In this document: positions 1 to 6,106 of the stretch, piece after piece | Numbering within the stretch: the first letter of the stretch is position 1 | Layout: each line of letters starts with the position of its first letter | NCBI GenBank assembly: GCA_937897495.1 | Contig: CALCBL010000217.1 | Span: forward strand, 1 to 9,784 | Length of the DNA: 9,784 bases | Reading direction: 5' to 3' | Source: an uncultured Burkholderiales bacterium | GTDB lineage: Bacteria > Pseudomonadota > Gammaproteobacteria > Burkholderiales > Burkholderiaceae_C | Notes under the pieces: generated by a model | What the model was told of the DNA's origin: nothing | Database searches by the model: none | What the model saw: the letters and a program-made list of their open reading frames with translations, nothing else | Translations under genes and position numbers: made by a program

Positions 1-31
1 GCTCCGAAGTGGCTTTAGCTTTGGTGGTCAT
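1..31 (-). CDS. Start of a Phe-attenuated gene, probably DAHP synthase (partial)
   Basis: Only the first ten codons are inside the window, reading M-T-T-K-A-K-A-T-S-E, and the gene runs off the left edge. The start is well supported: the minus strand carries AGGAG six bases before the ATG. It lies directly behind an intrinsic terminator and a phenylalanine-rich leader peptide, so its expression should respond to charged tRNA-Phe. Genes controlled this way in proteobacteria include Phe-sensitive 3-deoxy-7-phosphoheptulonate (DAHP) synthase, chorismate mutase/prephenate dehydratase and pheST. I favour DAHP synthase, the first step of the shikimate pathway, partly because I recall this gene lying next to tldD in Comamonadaceae. 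The ten visible residues alone cannot prove the product. Confidence 0.5.
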   Translation of the reverse strand, partial: MTTKAKATSE

Positions 32-37
32 CTGGTG

Positions 38-42
38 CTCCT
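38..42 (-). promoter_or_regulatory. Shine-Dalgarno site of the attenuated gene
   Basis: The minus strand reads AGGAG here, six bases before the ATG at 31-29. It is the best ribosome binding site in this part of the window. It lies downstream of the terminator, so the gene can be translated only when transcription reads through. Confidence 0.75.
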
Positions 43-81
43 TTTGAAAATGAAAACTTTGAATGCTGATTGACTTGTGGC

Positions 82-115
82 AAAAAAAAACCGCCGGGGG
101 TTGAGTCCGGCGGTT
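82..115 (-). terminator. Intrinsic terminator of the Phe attenuator
   Basis: On the minus strand a perfect 9-bp stem forms from AACCGCCGG (115-107) and CCGGCGGTT (97-89), with a 9-base loop at 106-98. A run of Us follows directly, from the nine As at 82-90 of the plus strand. A GC-rich stem followed by a U-tract is a textbook rho-independent terminator. It sits between the leader peptide stop and the ribosome binding site of the next gene, not after that gene, so it is an attenuator. The same site could also end transcripts from tldD. Its 5' arm is the sequence captured by the antiterminator. Confidence 0.92.
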
Positions 116-158
116 GGTAGAGGGGTTCAGTGACTTATGCGCTGGCCTCTCGTCCGCC
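109..158 (-). promoter_or_regulatory. Antiterminator of the Phe attenuator
   Basis: On the minus strand GGCGG (158-154) can pair with CCGCC (113-109), and AGAGG (150-146) with CCTCT (123-119). Together they form a two-part stem split by a small internal loop. CCGCC is the core of the terminator's 5' arm, so this fold and the terminator exclude each other. The upstream half lies inside the leader peptide coding sequence, just after the Phe codons. A ribosome stalled early at Phe codons leaves it free to pair, whereas a ribosome that reaches the stop codon covers it. Pairing was found by eye and no folding energy was computed. Confidence 0.75.
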
Positions 159-209
159 TAGGACAGAGAATGCAAAATAAAAGCTAAAAGAGCTAATGCG
201 CTTGGTCAT
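135..209 (-). CDS. Phenylalanine-rich attenuator leader peptide
   Basis: This 24-codon minus-strand reading frame runs from ATG at 209-207 to TAA at 137-135. It begins M-T-K-R-I and continues with SSFSFYFAF, so residues 8, 10, 12 and 14 are Phe (TTT, TTT, TTT, TTC) and residue 11 is Tyr. Four Phe codons in seven positions, followed by alternative hairpins and a terminator, mark a sensing peptide like E. coli PheL, not a working protein. Translation speed through the Phe codons would report the level of charged tRNA-Phe. The Tyr codon could add minor tyrosine sensitivity. No Shine-Dalgarno sequence precedes the ATG, and a possible -10 element ends only eight bases before it, so the message may be leaderless. 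The peptide is too short for standard gene callers. Confidence 0.88.
   Translation of the reverse strand: MTKRISSFSFYFAFSVLGGREASA
147..168 (-). promoter_or_regulatory. Pause (1:2) hairpin of the Phe attenuator
   Basis: On the minus strand CTCTGTCC (168-161) can pair with GGAC (155-152) and AGAG (150-147), leaving one bulged G at 151 and a five-base loop at 160-156. That makes eight base pairs. The 5' arm begins in the last Phe codon of the leader and the 3' arm uses the bases that build the antiterminator. This is the expected place for the 1:2 hairpin, which pauses polymerase and, when the leader is not translated, blocks the antiterminator. Confidence 0.65.
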
Positions 210-217
210 GGAGATCG

Positions 218-226
218 AATGTAGCA
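218..226 (-). promoter_or_regulatory. Possible extended -10 promoter of the Phe leader
   Basis: The minus strand reads TGCTACATT at 226-218, a TGn extension followed by a -10-like hexamer TACATT. It lies in the 61 bases between the tldD stop and the leader ATG. A start point six or seven bases downstream would fall on or next to the leader ATG. No good -35 box is found at 16-18 bases: a TTGTCA lies at 251-246 but the spacing would be 22. This is a prediction from the sequence only. Confidence 0.35.
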
Positions 227-270
227 CAAGTTTTTGGCAGATTTCTGACAATTTACAGGCCCCAAGGCAT

Positions 271-1731
271 TTAAGCCGTGCCGCCCACCGTCAAACCTTC
301 AATGCGAAGGGTGGGTTGGCCCACACCCACTGGCACGCTTTGACCTTCTTTGCCGCAAACGCCCACACCGCTGTCAAGCCGCATGTCGTTGCCAATCATG
401 CTGACTTGTTTCAAGCATTCAGGGCCACTGCCAACCAATGTGGCGCCCTTCACAGGGTATTGAATTTTGCCGTTTTCCACCCAATAGGCTTCGGAGGCAG
501 AGAACACAAACTTGCCACTGGTGATATCGACCTGGCCACCGCCAAAGTTGGTGGCGTACAAGCCCTTCTTCATGCTGGCCACGATTTCTTCGGGCGACTT
601 GTCGCCACCCAACATGTAAGTGTTGGTCATGCGGGGCATGGGAATGTGGGCGTAACTTTCGCGTCGGCCATTGCCTGTGGGCTTGACGCCCATCAAACGC
701 GCATTCATGGCGTCTTGAATGTAGCCTTTCAAAATGCCGTCTTCAATCAAGACGTTGCGCTGGCTGGGGCAACCTTCATCGTCCACATTCAAAGAACCAC
801 GTCGATCTGAAATGGTGCCATCGTCAAGCACGGTGACACCTTTGGCCGCCACGCGTTTGCCAATCATGCCGCTGAAGGCGCTAGAGCCTTTGCGATTGAA
901 GTCGCCTTCAAGGCCGTGGCCAATGGCCTCGTGCAACAACACGCCTGGCCAACCCGGGCCCAACACCACGGTCATGACACCTGCAGGCGCTGGTCTGGCG
1001 TCTAAGTTGGTCAGTGCAGCATGCACCGCATCGTTGACATACTCATTCAACATGGCATCGTCAAAATAAGCCAAACCAAAGCGGCCACCACCACCGCCAC
1101 TGCCGACTTCACGGCGACCTTTTTGTTCGGCAATGACTGTGACAGAAAGGCGAACCAAAGGACGGACATCGGCTGCCAATGTGCCGTCTGCTCGGGCCAC
1201 CATGACCACGTCATATTCGCTGGCCAGACCGGCCATGACTTGCACCACACGCGGATCTTTGGCGCGTGCCAGTTGCTCGACTTTTTCAAGGAGCTTGACT
1301 TTGTCTGTGCTGTTCAGGGTGCCCATCGGGTCGAGTGAGGGGTACAAAGAACGAATACCCGCTACTTTGCGGGCTGGCACTTTAGCCTTGCGATTTTGCT
1401 GAGCTTGGGCAATGGAGCGCACAGTGAGCGCCGCGTCCATCAGGGAGGCCTCAGAGATGTCATCTGAATAGGCGAAGGCTGTTTTCTCGCCAGCCACTGC
1501 ACGCACACCTACACCTTGATCAATGCTGAAGCTGCCCGTCTTCACGATGCCTTCTTCCAAACTCCAACCCTCAGATCGGGTGTACTGAAAGTACAAATCG
1601 GCATCGTCAACCTTGTGCGCCTTGATGGCAGAGAGCGCTTTGGAGAGATGGGTTTCATCCAAACCAAAAGGTTCAAGCAAGAGGGACCTGGCCGTGGCCA
1701 AACGTTCGATGGTGGGTTCGCGTGAAATCAT
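271..1731 (-). CDS. tldD: TldD metalloprotease subunit
   Basis: TldD pairs with TldE (PmbA) in a cytoplasmic zinc metalloprotease. In E. coli that complex trims the microcin B17 precursor and degrades the CcdA antitoxin. The 486-residue protein has full family length. The metal-binding HExxxH motif is seen as HEAIGHGLEGDFNR starting at residue 267. A Gly-rich stretch (VGSGGGGGRFG) lies near 209-219. The C-terminal SGVGVCGKEGQ segment has Cys459, which should correspond to the Cys ligand known in this family. The ATG at 1731 gives the usual N-terminus, although no clear Shine-Dalgarno precedes it. The gene lies 71 bases after rodA on the same strand and may share its transcript. The TldE partner is not in this window, as is common. 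Identification is firm; the physiological substrate in this organism is unknown. Confidence 0.96.
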   Translation of the reverse strand: MISREPTIERLATARSLLLEPFGLDETHLSKALSAIKAHKVDDADLYFQYTRSEGWSLEEGIVKTGSFSIDQGVGVRAVAGEKTAFAYSDDISEASLMDAALTVRSIAQAQQNRKAKVPARKVAGIRSLYPSLDPMGTLNSTDKVKLLEKVEQLARAKDPRVVQVMAGLASEYDVVMVARADGTLAADVRPLVRLSVTVIAEQKGRREVGSGGGGGRFGLAYFDDAMLNEYVNDAVHAALTNLDARPAPAGVMTVVLGPGWPGVLLHEAIGHGLEGDFNRKGSSAFSGMIGKRVAAKGVTVLDDGTISDRRGSLNVDDEGCPSQRNVLIEDGILKGYIQDAMNARLMGVKPTGNGRRESYAHIPMPRMTNTYMLGGDKSPEEIVASMKKGLYATNFGGGQVDITSGKFVFSASEAYWVENGKIQYPVKGATLVGSGPECLKQVSMIGNDMRLDSGVGVCGKEGQSVPVGVGQPTLRIEGLTVGGTA

Positions 1732-1759
1732 GGTGACATTGTAGGCAAGCCCAGAAGGC

Positions 1760-1774
1760 CCTGCACACTGCAGG
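1760..1774. repeat. Inverted repeat in the rodA-tldD gap
   Basis: A perfect 6-bp inverted repeat, CCTGCA-3 bases-TGCAGG, lies in the 71-base space between the rodA stop and the tldD start. In RNA it would form a small hairpin. No U-tract follows on the minus strand, so it is not a convincing terminator. It could be a pause, an RNA processing site or chance. Confidence 0.4.
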
Positions 1775-1802
1775 CTTGAGAACCACCCATTTTGAGCTGG
1801 AT

Positions 1803-2957
1803 CTAAGTCTGAACCAAGCGTTTGGCCTTGGCAATGGACATCAAAATACCCAGCCCCAAGCCCAGCGTGACCATGGCAGTGCCGCCGTAACTGATAAAGG
1901 GCAAAGGCACACCCACAACGGGCAAGATGCCGCTGACCATGCCCATGTTGACAAAGGCATAGGTGAAGAAAATCATGCTGATACTGCCCGCCAACAAACG
2001 GGTAAAGAGGGTGGGGGCCTCGCGCGCAATGACCAAACCTCTGAAGACCAAAAAGAAAAAGCCTGAAATCAGGAGCAAGGTACCCACAAGACCAAACTCT
2101 TCAGAAAATGCAGCAAAGATAAAGTCGGTGGTTCTTTCGGGAATGAACTCCAAATGAGTTTGGGTACCCTGCATAAAGCCTTTTCCCCAAAAACCGCCTG
2201 AGCCAATGGCAATCATGCCTTGAATGATGTGGAAGCCCTTGCCCAGCGGGTCTCGTTCAGGGTCTAGCAAGGTGCACACACGTTGTCGCTGGTACTCATG
2301 CAGCACTTTCCAATCGACCCCATCGGCGCACAATTGAGTCTCAAACATGACCAGCAAAATGATGCCGATCAAACCAAGCACAACAGGCGGCAAAATCAAG
2401 CGCCAACTTAAGCCTGCAAAGAACAGCACGGCCACACCTGTGCTTAAAACCAGCAGCGCTGTTCCCAAATCGGGTTGACGCATGATGAGGCCCACCGGCA
2501 CCATGAGCAGAAGCCCTGCCACCAAAAAGTCCAAGGGTCGAAGTTGGCCTTCTCGCTTTTGGAACCACCAAGCCAACATCAAGGGCATGGCAATTTTCAG
2601 AATTTCACTGGGCTGAATGACGATTCCCACGTTGAGCCATCTTCGAGCCCCTTTTTTGGTGATGCCAAATATGGCCACTGCTATCAACAAAATGACGCCC
2701 ACGGTGTAAATGGGCACCGCCAGGGTCATGAGGCGTTGGGGTGGAATTTGCGCCACCACAAACATGATGCTGCCCGCGATGAACATGTTTCTGGCATGGT
2801 CCACAAAGCGCGTGCCGTGGTCATAGCCAGAAGAAAACATGATGATCAGGCCTGCACACGCCAAGATAAAGACGGCGAAGGCCAAGGGGCCATCGAATCC
2901 TACAAACAAATGCAGTAAACGAGACCACCAGCTGGGTTTTTCAATCACACGCGACAT
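1803..2957 (-). CDS. rodA: RodA, SEDS peptidoglycan glycosyltransferase
   Basis: RodA polymerises glycan strands from lipid II during side-wall growth, working with a class B PBP (PBP2/MrdA) and the MreBCD elongation complex in the inner membrane. The 384-residue protein is almost entirely hydrophobic helices, as expected for a ten-pass SEDS protein. Family motifs appear in order: GARRWLNVG near 103, RQPDLGTALLVL near 160, a long periplasmic segment with LLDPERDPLGKGFH near 230-243, and ERTTDFIFAAFSEEFG at 274-289, where Asp278 is the probable catalytic Asp. PFISYGGTAM follows near 353-362. The ATG at 2957 is preceded by AAGGA ten bases upstream (2972-2968). It is the first gene of its unit and diverges from the exoribonuclease gene. 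mrdA and mreBCD, often neighbours of rodA, are not in view. FtsW is excluded by overall sequence and by the absence of division-cluster neighbours. Confidence 0.95.
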   Translation of the reverse strand: MSRVIEKPSWWSRLLHLFVGFDGPLAFAVFILACAGLIIMFSSGYDHGTRFVDHARNMFIAGSIMFVVAQIPPQRLMTLAVPIYTVGVILLIAVAIFGITKKGARRWLNVGIVIQPSEILKIAMPLMLAWWFQKREGQLRPLDFLVAGLLLMVPVGLIMRQPDLGTALLVLSTGVAVLFFAGLSWRLILPPVVLGLIGIILLVMFETQLCADGVDWKVLHEYQRQRVCTLLDPERDPLGKGFHIIQGMIAIGSGGFWGKGFMQGTQTHLEFIPERTTDFIFAAFSEEFGLVGTLLLISGFFFLVFRGLVIAREAPTLFTRLLAGSISMIFFTYAFVNMGMVSGILPVVGVPLPFISYGGTAMVTLGLGLGILMSIAKAKRLVQT

Positions 2958-3056
2958 GCCGCAATTATCCTTCGCTTACCCAGCAAATTGGGCTTTCCCA
3001 TAAATTTGACCACGCTTCAAGGCCGCCAAGGGCCGGCTCATGGGACAATCTAACCC
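2958..3056. promoter_or_regulatory. Divergent intergenic region rodA / exoribonuclease
   Basis: These 99 bases separate two divergent genes and must hold both promoters or lie within longer leaders. On the plus strand a weak candidate is TTACCC at 2976-2981, a 17-base spacer and CATAAA at 2999-3004; agreement with the sigma-70 consensus is only partial. I found no convincing pair on the minus strand. The rodA ribosome binding site (minus-strand AAGGA) is at 2968-2972. A 6-bp inverted repeat lies at the right edge. Confidence 0.35.
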
Positions 3057-3059
3057 ATG
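3039..3059. repeat. Inverted repeat over the exoribonuclease start codon
   Basis: CATGGG (3039-3044) and CCCATG (3054-3059) form a perfect 6-bp inverted repeat with a nine-base loop. The second arm ends with the start codon of the exoribonuclease gene. In RNA it would bury the ATG in a stem; in DNA it could be an operator. It may also be chance. Confidence 0.4.
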
Positions 3060-5135
3060 TTTTTATTGTTTGAAGAAGCCGGCAAATTTGTTGCCGGACG
3101 TGTCCTGTCAGAAGCAGAAGCTTCGGTTCAGGTGGAATTGGACAGCGGCAAACGGGTCAAGGTCAAAGGTGCCAATGTGCTTTTGAAATTTGAGAAACCT
3201 GCACCTGCCCAACTTCTAGCTGAAGCCGCCCAAATTAGCCAAAGCATCGAGCTTGATTTGGCTTGGGAATTTGCGCCCGAAGACGAATTCGGCTTTGCCG
3301 ATGTGGCACGTGACTATTTCAGTGCAGACGCCAGCACCGTTCAGCAGGTGGGTGCACTCATGCGCCTTTTCGAAGCGCCGCATTATTTCCGCCGAGCTGG
3401 CAAGGGTCGTTTTAAAAAAGCTTCTGCCGAAACCGTTCAATTGGCTTTGGCGGGCATTGAGAATAAAAAACAAATCTTGGCGCAAATTGAGCTGTGGTCA
3501 CAAGACTTGATCAAAGGCAAGTGCCCAGCGCCCATTAAAGAGCAGCTGTACAAAATTTTGTTCAGGCCCGATAAAAACGCGGCTGAATACAAGGCCGTGG
3601 TGGAAGCCAGCCGGGCCAGCCAAACAGCGCCCCTTACTTTGCTGCAAAACGCTGGCGCCATTGCCAGCGCTTACGATTTTCATTGGCAACGTTTCTTGTT
3701 CGACAACTTTCCCAAAGGCACTGGCTTTCCCAAATTGGAAGCGCCAGCCATTGCCCAAGAGTTGCCCTTGGCTGCTGTGCAGGCCTATTCCATTGACGAC
3801 TCGCAAACCACCGAAATTGACGATGCCCTTTCGATCCAAGGCTTGGGCACAGGCACCGTGGTCATAGGCATTCACATTGCTGCGCCCGGCTTGGCCATTC
3901 AGCCCAACAGCCCCATTGACCAGGTGGGCAGAGCGCGCTTGTCAACGGTGTACATGCCGGGCTACAAAATCACCATGTTGCCCGACGAAGTGGTGCAAGG
4001 CTATACCTTGGCAGAAGGCCAGGCTTGCCCTGCAGTCTCTTTGTATGTCACTTTCGACGAAGCCACCTTGGCCATTCAAAACAGTGAAACCAAATTGGAG
4101 CGCGTGCCTATTGCCGCCAATTTGCGCCACGACCAACTCGATCAGTGGGTCACACAAGCATGGCTTGAGGAAAGCCAACCCTCAGCGCGCGACAACGAGC
4201 CCCACCTAGGCATCACTCACACACAGTTGGCGTTCTTCTGGCGCTTGGCGCAGCATTTGAAAGCGGGTCGTGAAGTGGTTCGCGGCAAACCCGAAACATT
4301 CAATCGACCCGACTACAACTTTCGATTGGCGCGCCCCAACTCAGACACACCACCTGAAGGTCATGAAACCGTTCAAATCAGTGTGCGACAACGCGGCGCA
4401 CCCCTTGACTTGATCGTCGCAGAAGCCATGATTTTGGCCAACAGCACATGGGGTCAATGGTTGGCCAGTTTGGGTGTGCCGGCCATCTACAGAAGTCAAG
4501 CCAGTTTGTCACCGGGCATCAAAGTTCGCATGGGCACCAAAGCCTTGCCTCACGCCGGCATTGGTGTACCTGCCTACGCATGGAGCACTTCGCCGCTGCG
4601 TCGCTATACCGACTTGGTCAATCAGTGGCAAATCATTGCTTGCGCACAGCACGGCGCAACAGCCGCTTTGGCGGCCCCCTTCAAACCCAAAGACGCGCAA
4701 ATGTTTGCCATCATCAGCGCCTTCGAAGCAGCCTACACGGCCTACAACAGCTACCAATCCGGCATGGAACGTTTTTGGACGCTTCAATATGTGAAGCAAG
4801 AAAACATCACCGAAGTAGTGGCCAGTTTGGTCAAAGAAATGGGCGGCGGCAGTTGGTTGGTTCGTGCCGACCATTTGCCCCTGATGTTAAGTGTCATGGG
4901 TGCAGCCGGCTTGATGCGTGGCGACAAAGTCAAGGTTCAGCTGGGCAGCATTGACGCCATGGCCTTGGATATCACGGGCACTGTGATCGAAAAAATCATA
5001 TCTTCTGACAACACCTTGGATGCTGAAAATGCATCCGGAGACGAGTCGATGGAAGACTTGGAAGAAGCCGCTACAGGGCCCATTGCCATTGCCCTGAATG
5101 TGAACGAAACACCCTCAGAAGACGCCCCAGCCTAA
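3057..5135 (+). CDS. RNase II-family (RNB domain) exoribonuclease
   Basis: The 692-residue protein is a 3'-to-5' hydrolytic exoribonuclease of the RNB family, acting on single-stranded RNA in the cytoplasm. The metal-binding motif is IDDSQTTEIDDALS at residues 246-259. Asp247, Asp255 and Asp256 match three of the four catalytic aspartates of RNase II, while the fourth position is Glu253. The second hallmark, TSPLRRYTDL at 511-520, is intact. The N-terminus (about 1-45) looks like a small beta-barrel, and an S1/OB-like stretch follows the RNB domain around 600-650. The last 40 residues are acidic and probably disordered. Length is near E. coli RNase II (644) and below RNase R (813). The ATG at 3057 lacks a clear Shine-Dalgarno. 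It heads the plus-strand operon, 26 bases before the TonB-like gene. The family is certain; the exact substrate class is not. Confidence 0.93.
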   Translation: MFLLFEEAGKFVAGRVLSEAEASVQVELDSGKRVKVKGANVLLKFEKPAPAQLLAEAAQISQSIELDLAWEFAPEDEFGFADVARDYFSADASTVQQVGALMRLFEAPHYFRRAGKGRFKKASAETVQLALAGIENKKQILAQIELWSQDLIKGKCPAPIKEQLYKILFRPDKNAAEYKAVVEASRASQTAPLTLLQNAGAIASAYDFHWQRFLFDNFPKGTGFPKLEAPAIAQELPLAAVQAYSIDDSQTTEIDDALSIQGLGTGTVVIGIHIAAPGLAIQPNSPIDQVGRARLSTVYMPGYKITMLPDEVVQGYTLAEGQACPAVSLYVTFDEATLAIQNSETKLERVPIAANLRHDQLDQWVTQAWLEESQPSARDNEPHLGITHTQLAFFWRLAQHLKAGREVVRGKPETFNRPDYNFRLARPNSDTPPEGHETVQISVRQRGAPLDLIVAEAMILANSTWGQWLASLGVPAIYRSQASLSPGIKVRMGTKALPHAGIGVPAYAWSTSPLRRYTDLVNQWQIIACAQHGATAALAAPFKPKDAQMFAIISAFEAAYTAYNSYQSGMERFWTLQYVKQENITEVVASLVKEMGGGSWLVRADHLPLMLSVMGAAGLMRGDKVKVQLGSIDAMALDITGTVIEKIISSDNTLDAENASGDESMEDLEEAATGPIAIALNVNETPSEDAPA

Positions 5136-5161
5136 TTCAGGTACTTCACGCGATCAGCACC

Positions 5162-6094
5162 ATGCTCTCCCCCTCAATGCCCCTGTCGCACCATCAAGGC
5201 TCGCACCGTGCCTTGCTTTGGGCCTTGGGCTTGTCGCTGGTTTTTCATGCGGGTCTGCTCAGCTTGAAGTGGGCCGCCCCGGCCACATTCGATCGAATCT
5301 TTGAAACCAACACTTTAGAAGTGGTGCTGGTCAATTCAAGCAGCAAGAATGCCCCCGATTCGCCCTTGGCCTTGGCTCAAGTGAACTTGGCGGGTGGCGG
5401 GCAAGTGCCGGGCACTGGCCTGCAAACCAGCCCCTTCAGTGCGTCAACAGCCAATGCCAACACGCAAGAGTTAGAGCAACTGCAACAACAAATCGAATCG
5501 CTCAAGAATGAAGAACAGCGATTGATTCAACAACTGAAGCAAGCGTTATTTCAACTCAACAGCCCAAATCAACTTCAAGTCAGTGAAGCCAAGGCGGCAG
5601 ATGCATTGGCTGAACGCAAGAAACAACTCGCCAACCAATTGGCTCAAATTGAAAAACAATCTCAGGCTCTTCAAGGGGGTCCTAAAAAACGCTTCATCGG
5701 CCCTGCCACAAAAGAGGTTTCATTTGCGCGCTATTACGACAAAATGCGCCGCACCATCGAAGTGACTGGCACTGAAAATTTTCCTCAAGCAGCGGGTCAA
5801 AAAATCTACGGCCAGCTCACCATGGTCATCACCTTGGACAAGCAGGGCCACGTTTTGAACACCGAGGTGGCCAGCGGTTCTGGACAATTCGTTTTGGACC
5901 AACGCGCTCAAGCCATTGTTCGCGGTGCATCACCCTTTGGTGCTTTCACAGCAGACATGAAAAAAGAGGCGGACCAATTGGTGGTGGTCACACGCTTCCA
6001 ATTCGCCCGCGACGAAACGCTTGAAACCCAAATGCTGGCTCCCGATTCAAGCGCAGCATCAAAGCGTGCTGTTCAAACTCAGTCCAAAAATTAA
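5162..6094 (+). CDS. TonB-family energy transducer
   Basis: The 310-residue protein has a short cytoplasmic N-terminus, one hydrophobic segment at about 17-36, a low-complexity periplasmic linker and a C-terminal TonB-like domain at roughly 185-285. The membrane helix contains Ser25-LVF-His29, matching the SxxxH motif by which TonB couples to ExbB/ExbD. Residues 102-170 are very rich in Gln, Glu, Leu and Lys with heptad-like spacing and should form a long coiled coil. Typical TonB instead has a Pro-rich spacer here. TonB-type proteins pass proton-motive energy to outer-membrane receptors. No exbB, exbD or receptor gene lies nearby, so its partners are unknown. The start is uncertain because neither ATG 5162 nor ATG 5177 has a Shine-Dalgarno. 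The gene is 12 bases before aroE. A TolA-like role is a possible alternative. Confidence 0.82.
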   Translation: MLSPSMPLSHHQGSHRALLWALGLSLVFHAGLLSLKWAAPATFDRIFETNTLEVVLVNSSSKNAPDSPLALAQVNLAGGGQVPGTGLQTSPFSASTANANTQELEQLQQQIESLKNEEQRLIQQLKQALFQLNSPNQLQVSEAKAADALAERKKQLANQLAQIEKQSQALQGGPKKRFIGPATKEVSFARYYDKMRRTIEVTGTENFPQAAGQKIYGQLTMVITLDKQGHVLNTEVASGSGQFVLDQRAQAIVRGASPFGAFTADMKKEADQLVVVTRFQFARDETLETQMLAPDSSAASKRAVQTQSKN

Positions 6095-6106
6095 CGGGTA
6101 CTTTTC

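Noticed and set aside
102..158. Reading the hairpins after the leader peptide as a plain tldD terminator
   Set aside because: A simple terminator would not need alternative pairing partners, and the Phe-rich frame in front plus the ribosome binding site behind fit attenuation far better.
246..251. TTGTCA as a -35 box for the Phe leader
   Set aside because: The hexamer is good, but it lies 22 bases from the TACATT -10 candidate, too far for a normal sigma-70 promoter.
196..810. Plus-strand open frame of 204 codons opposite tldD
   Set aside because: It is antisense to the strongly conserved C-terminal half of tldD, resembles no family I know, and overlaps the leader peptide start on the other strand. 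It is a shadow frame.
2475..2918. Plus-strand open frame of 147 codons opposite rodA
   Set aside because: It is His- and Gln-rich because it is the complement of codons for hydrophobic membrane helices. No recognisable domain or ribosome binding site.
4448..4954. Plus-strand frame of 168 codons inside the exoribonuclease gene
   Set aside because: It overlaps the conserved TSPLRRYTDL region of the RNB domain in another frame and has no family resemblance of its own.
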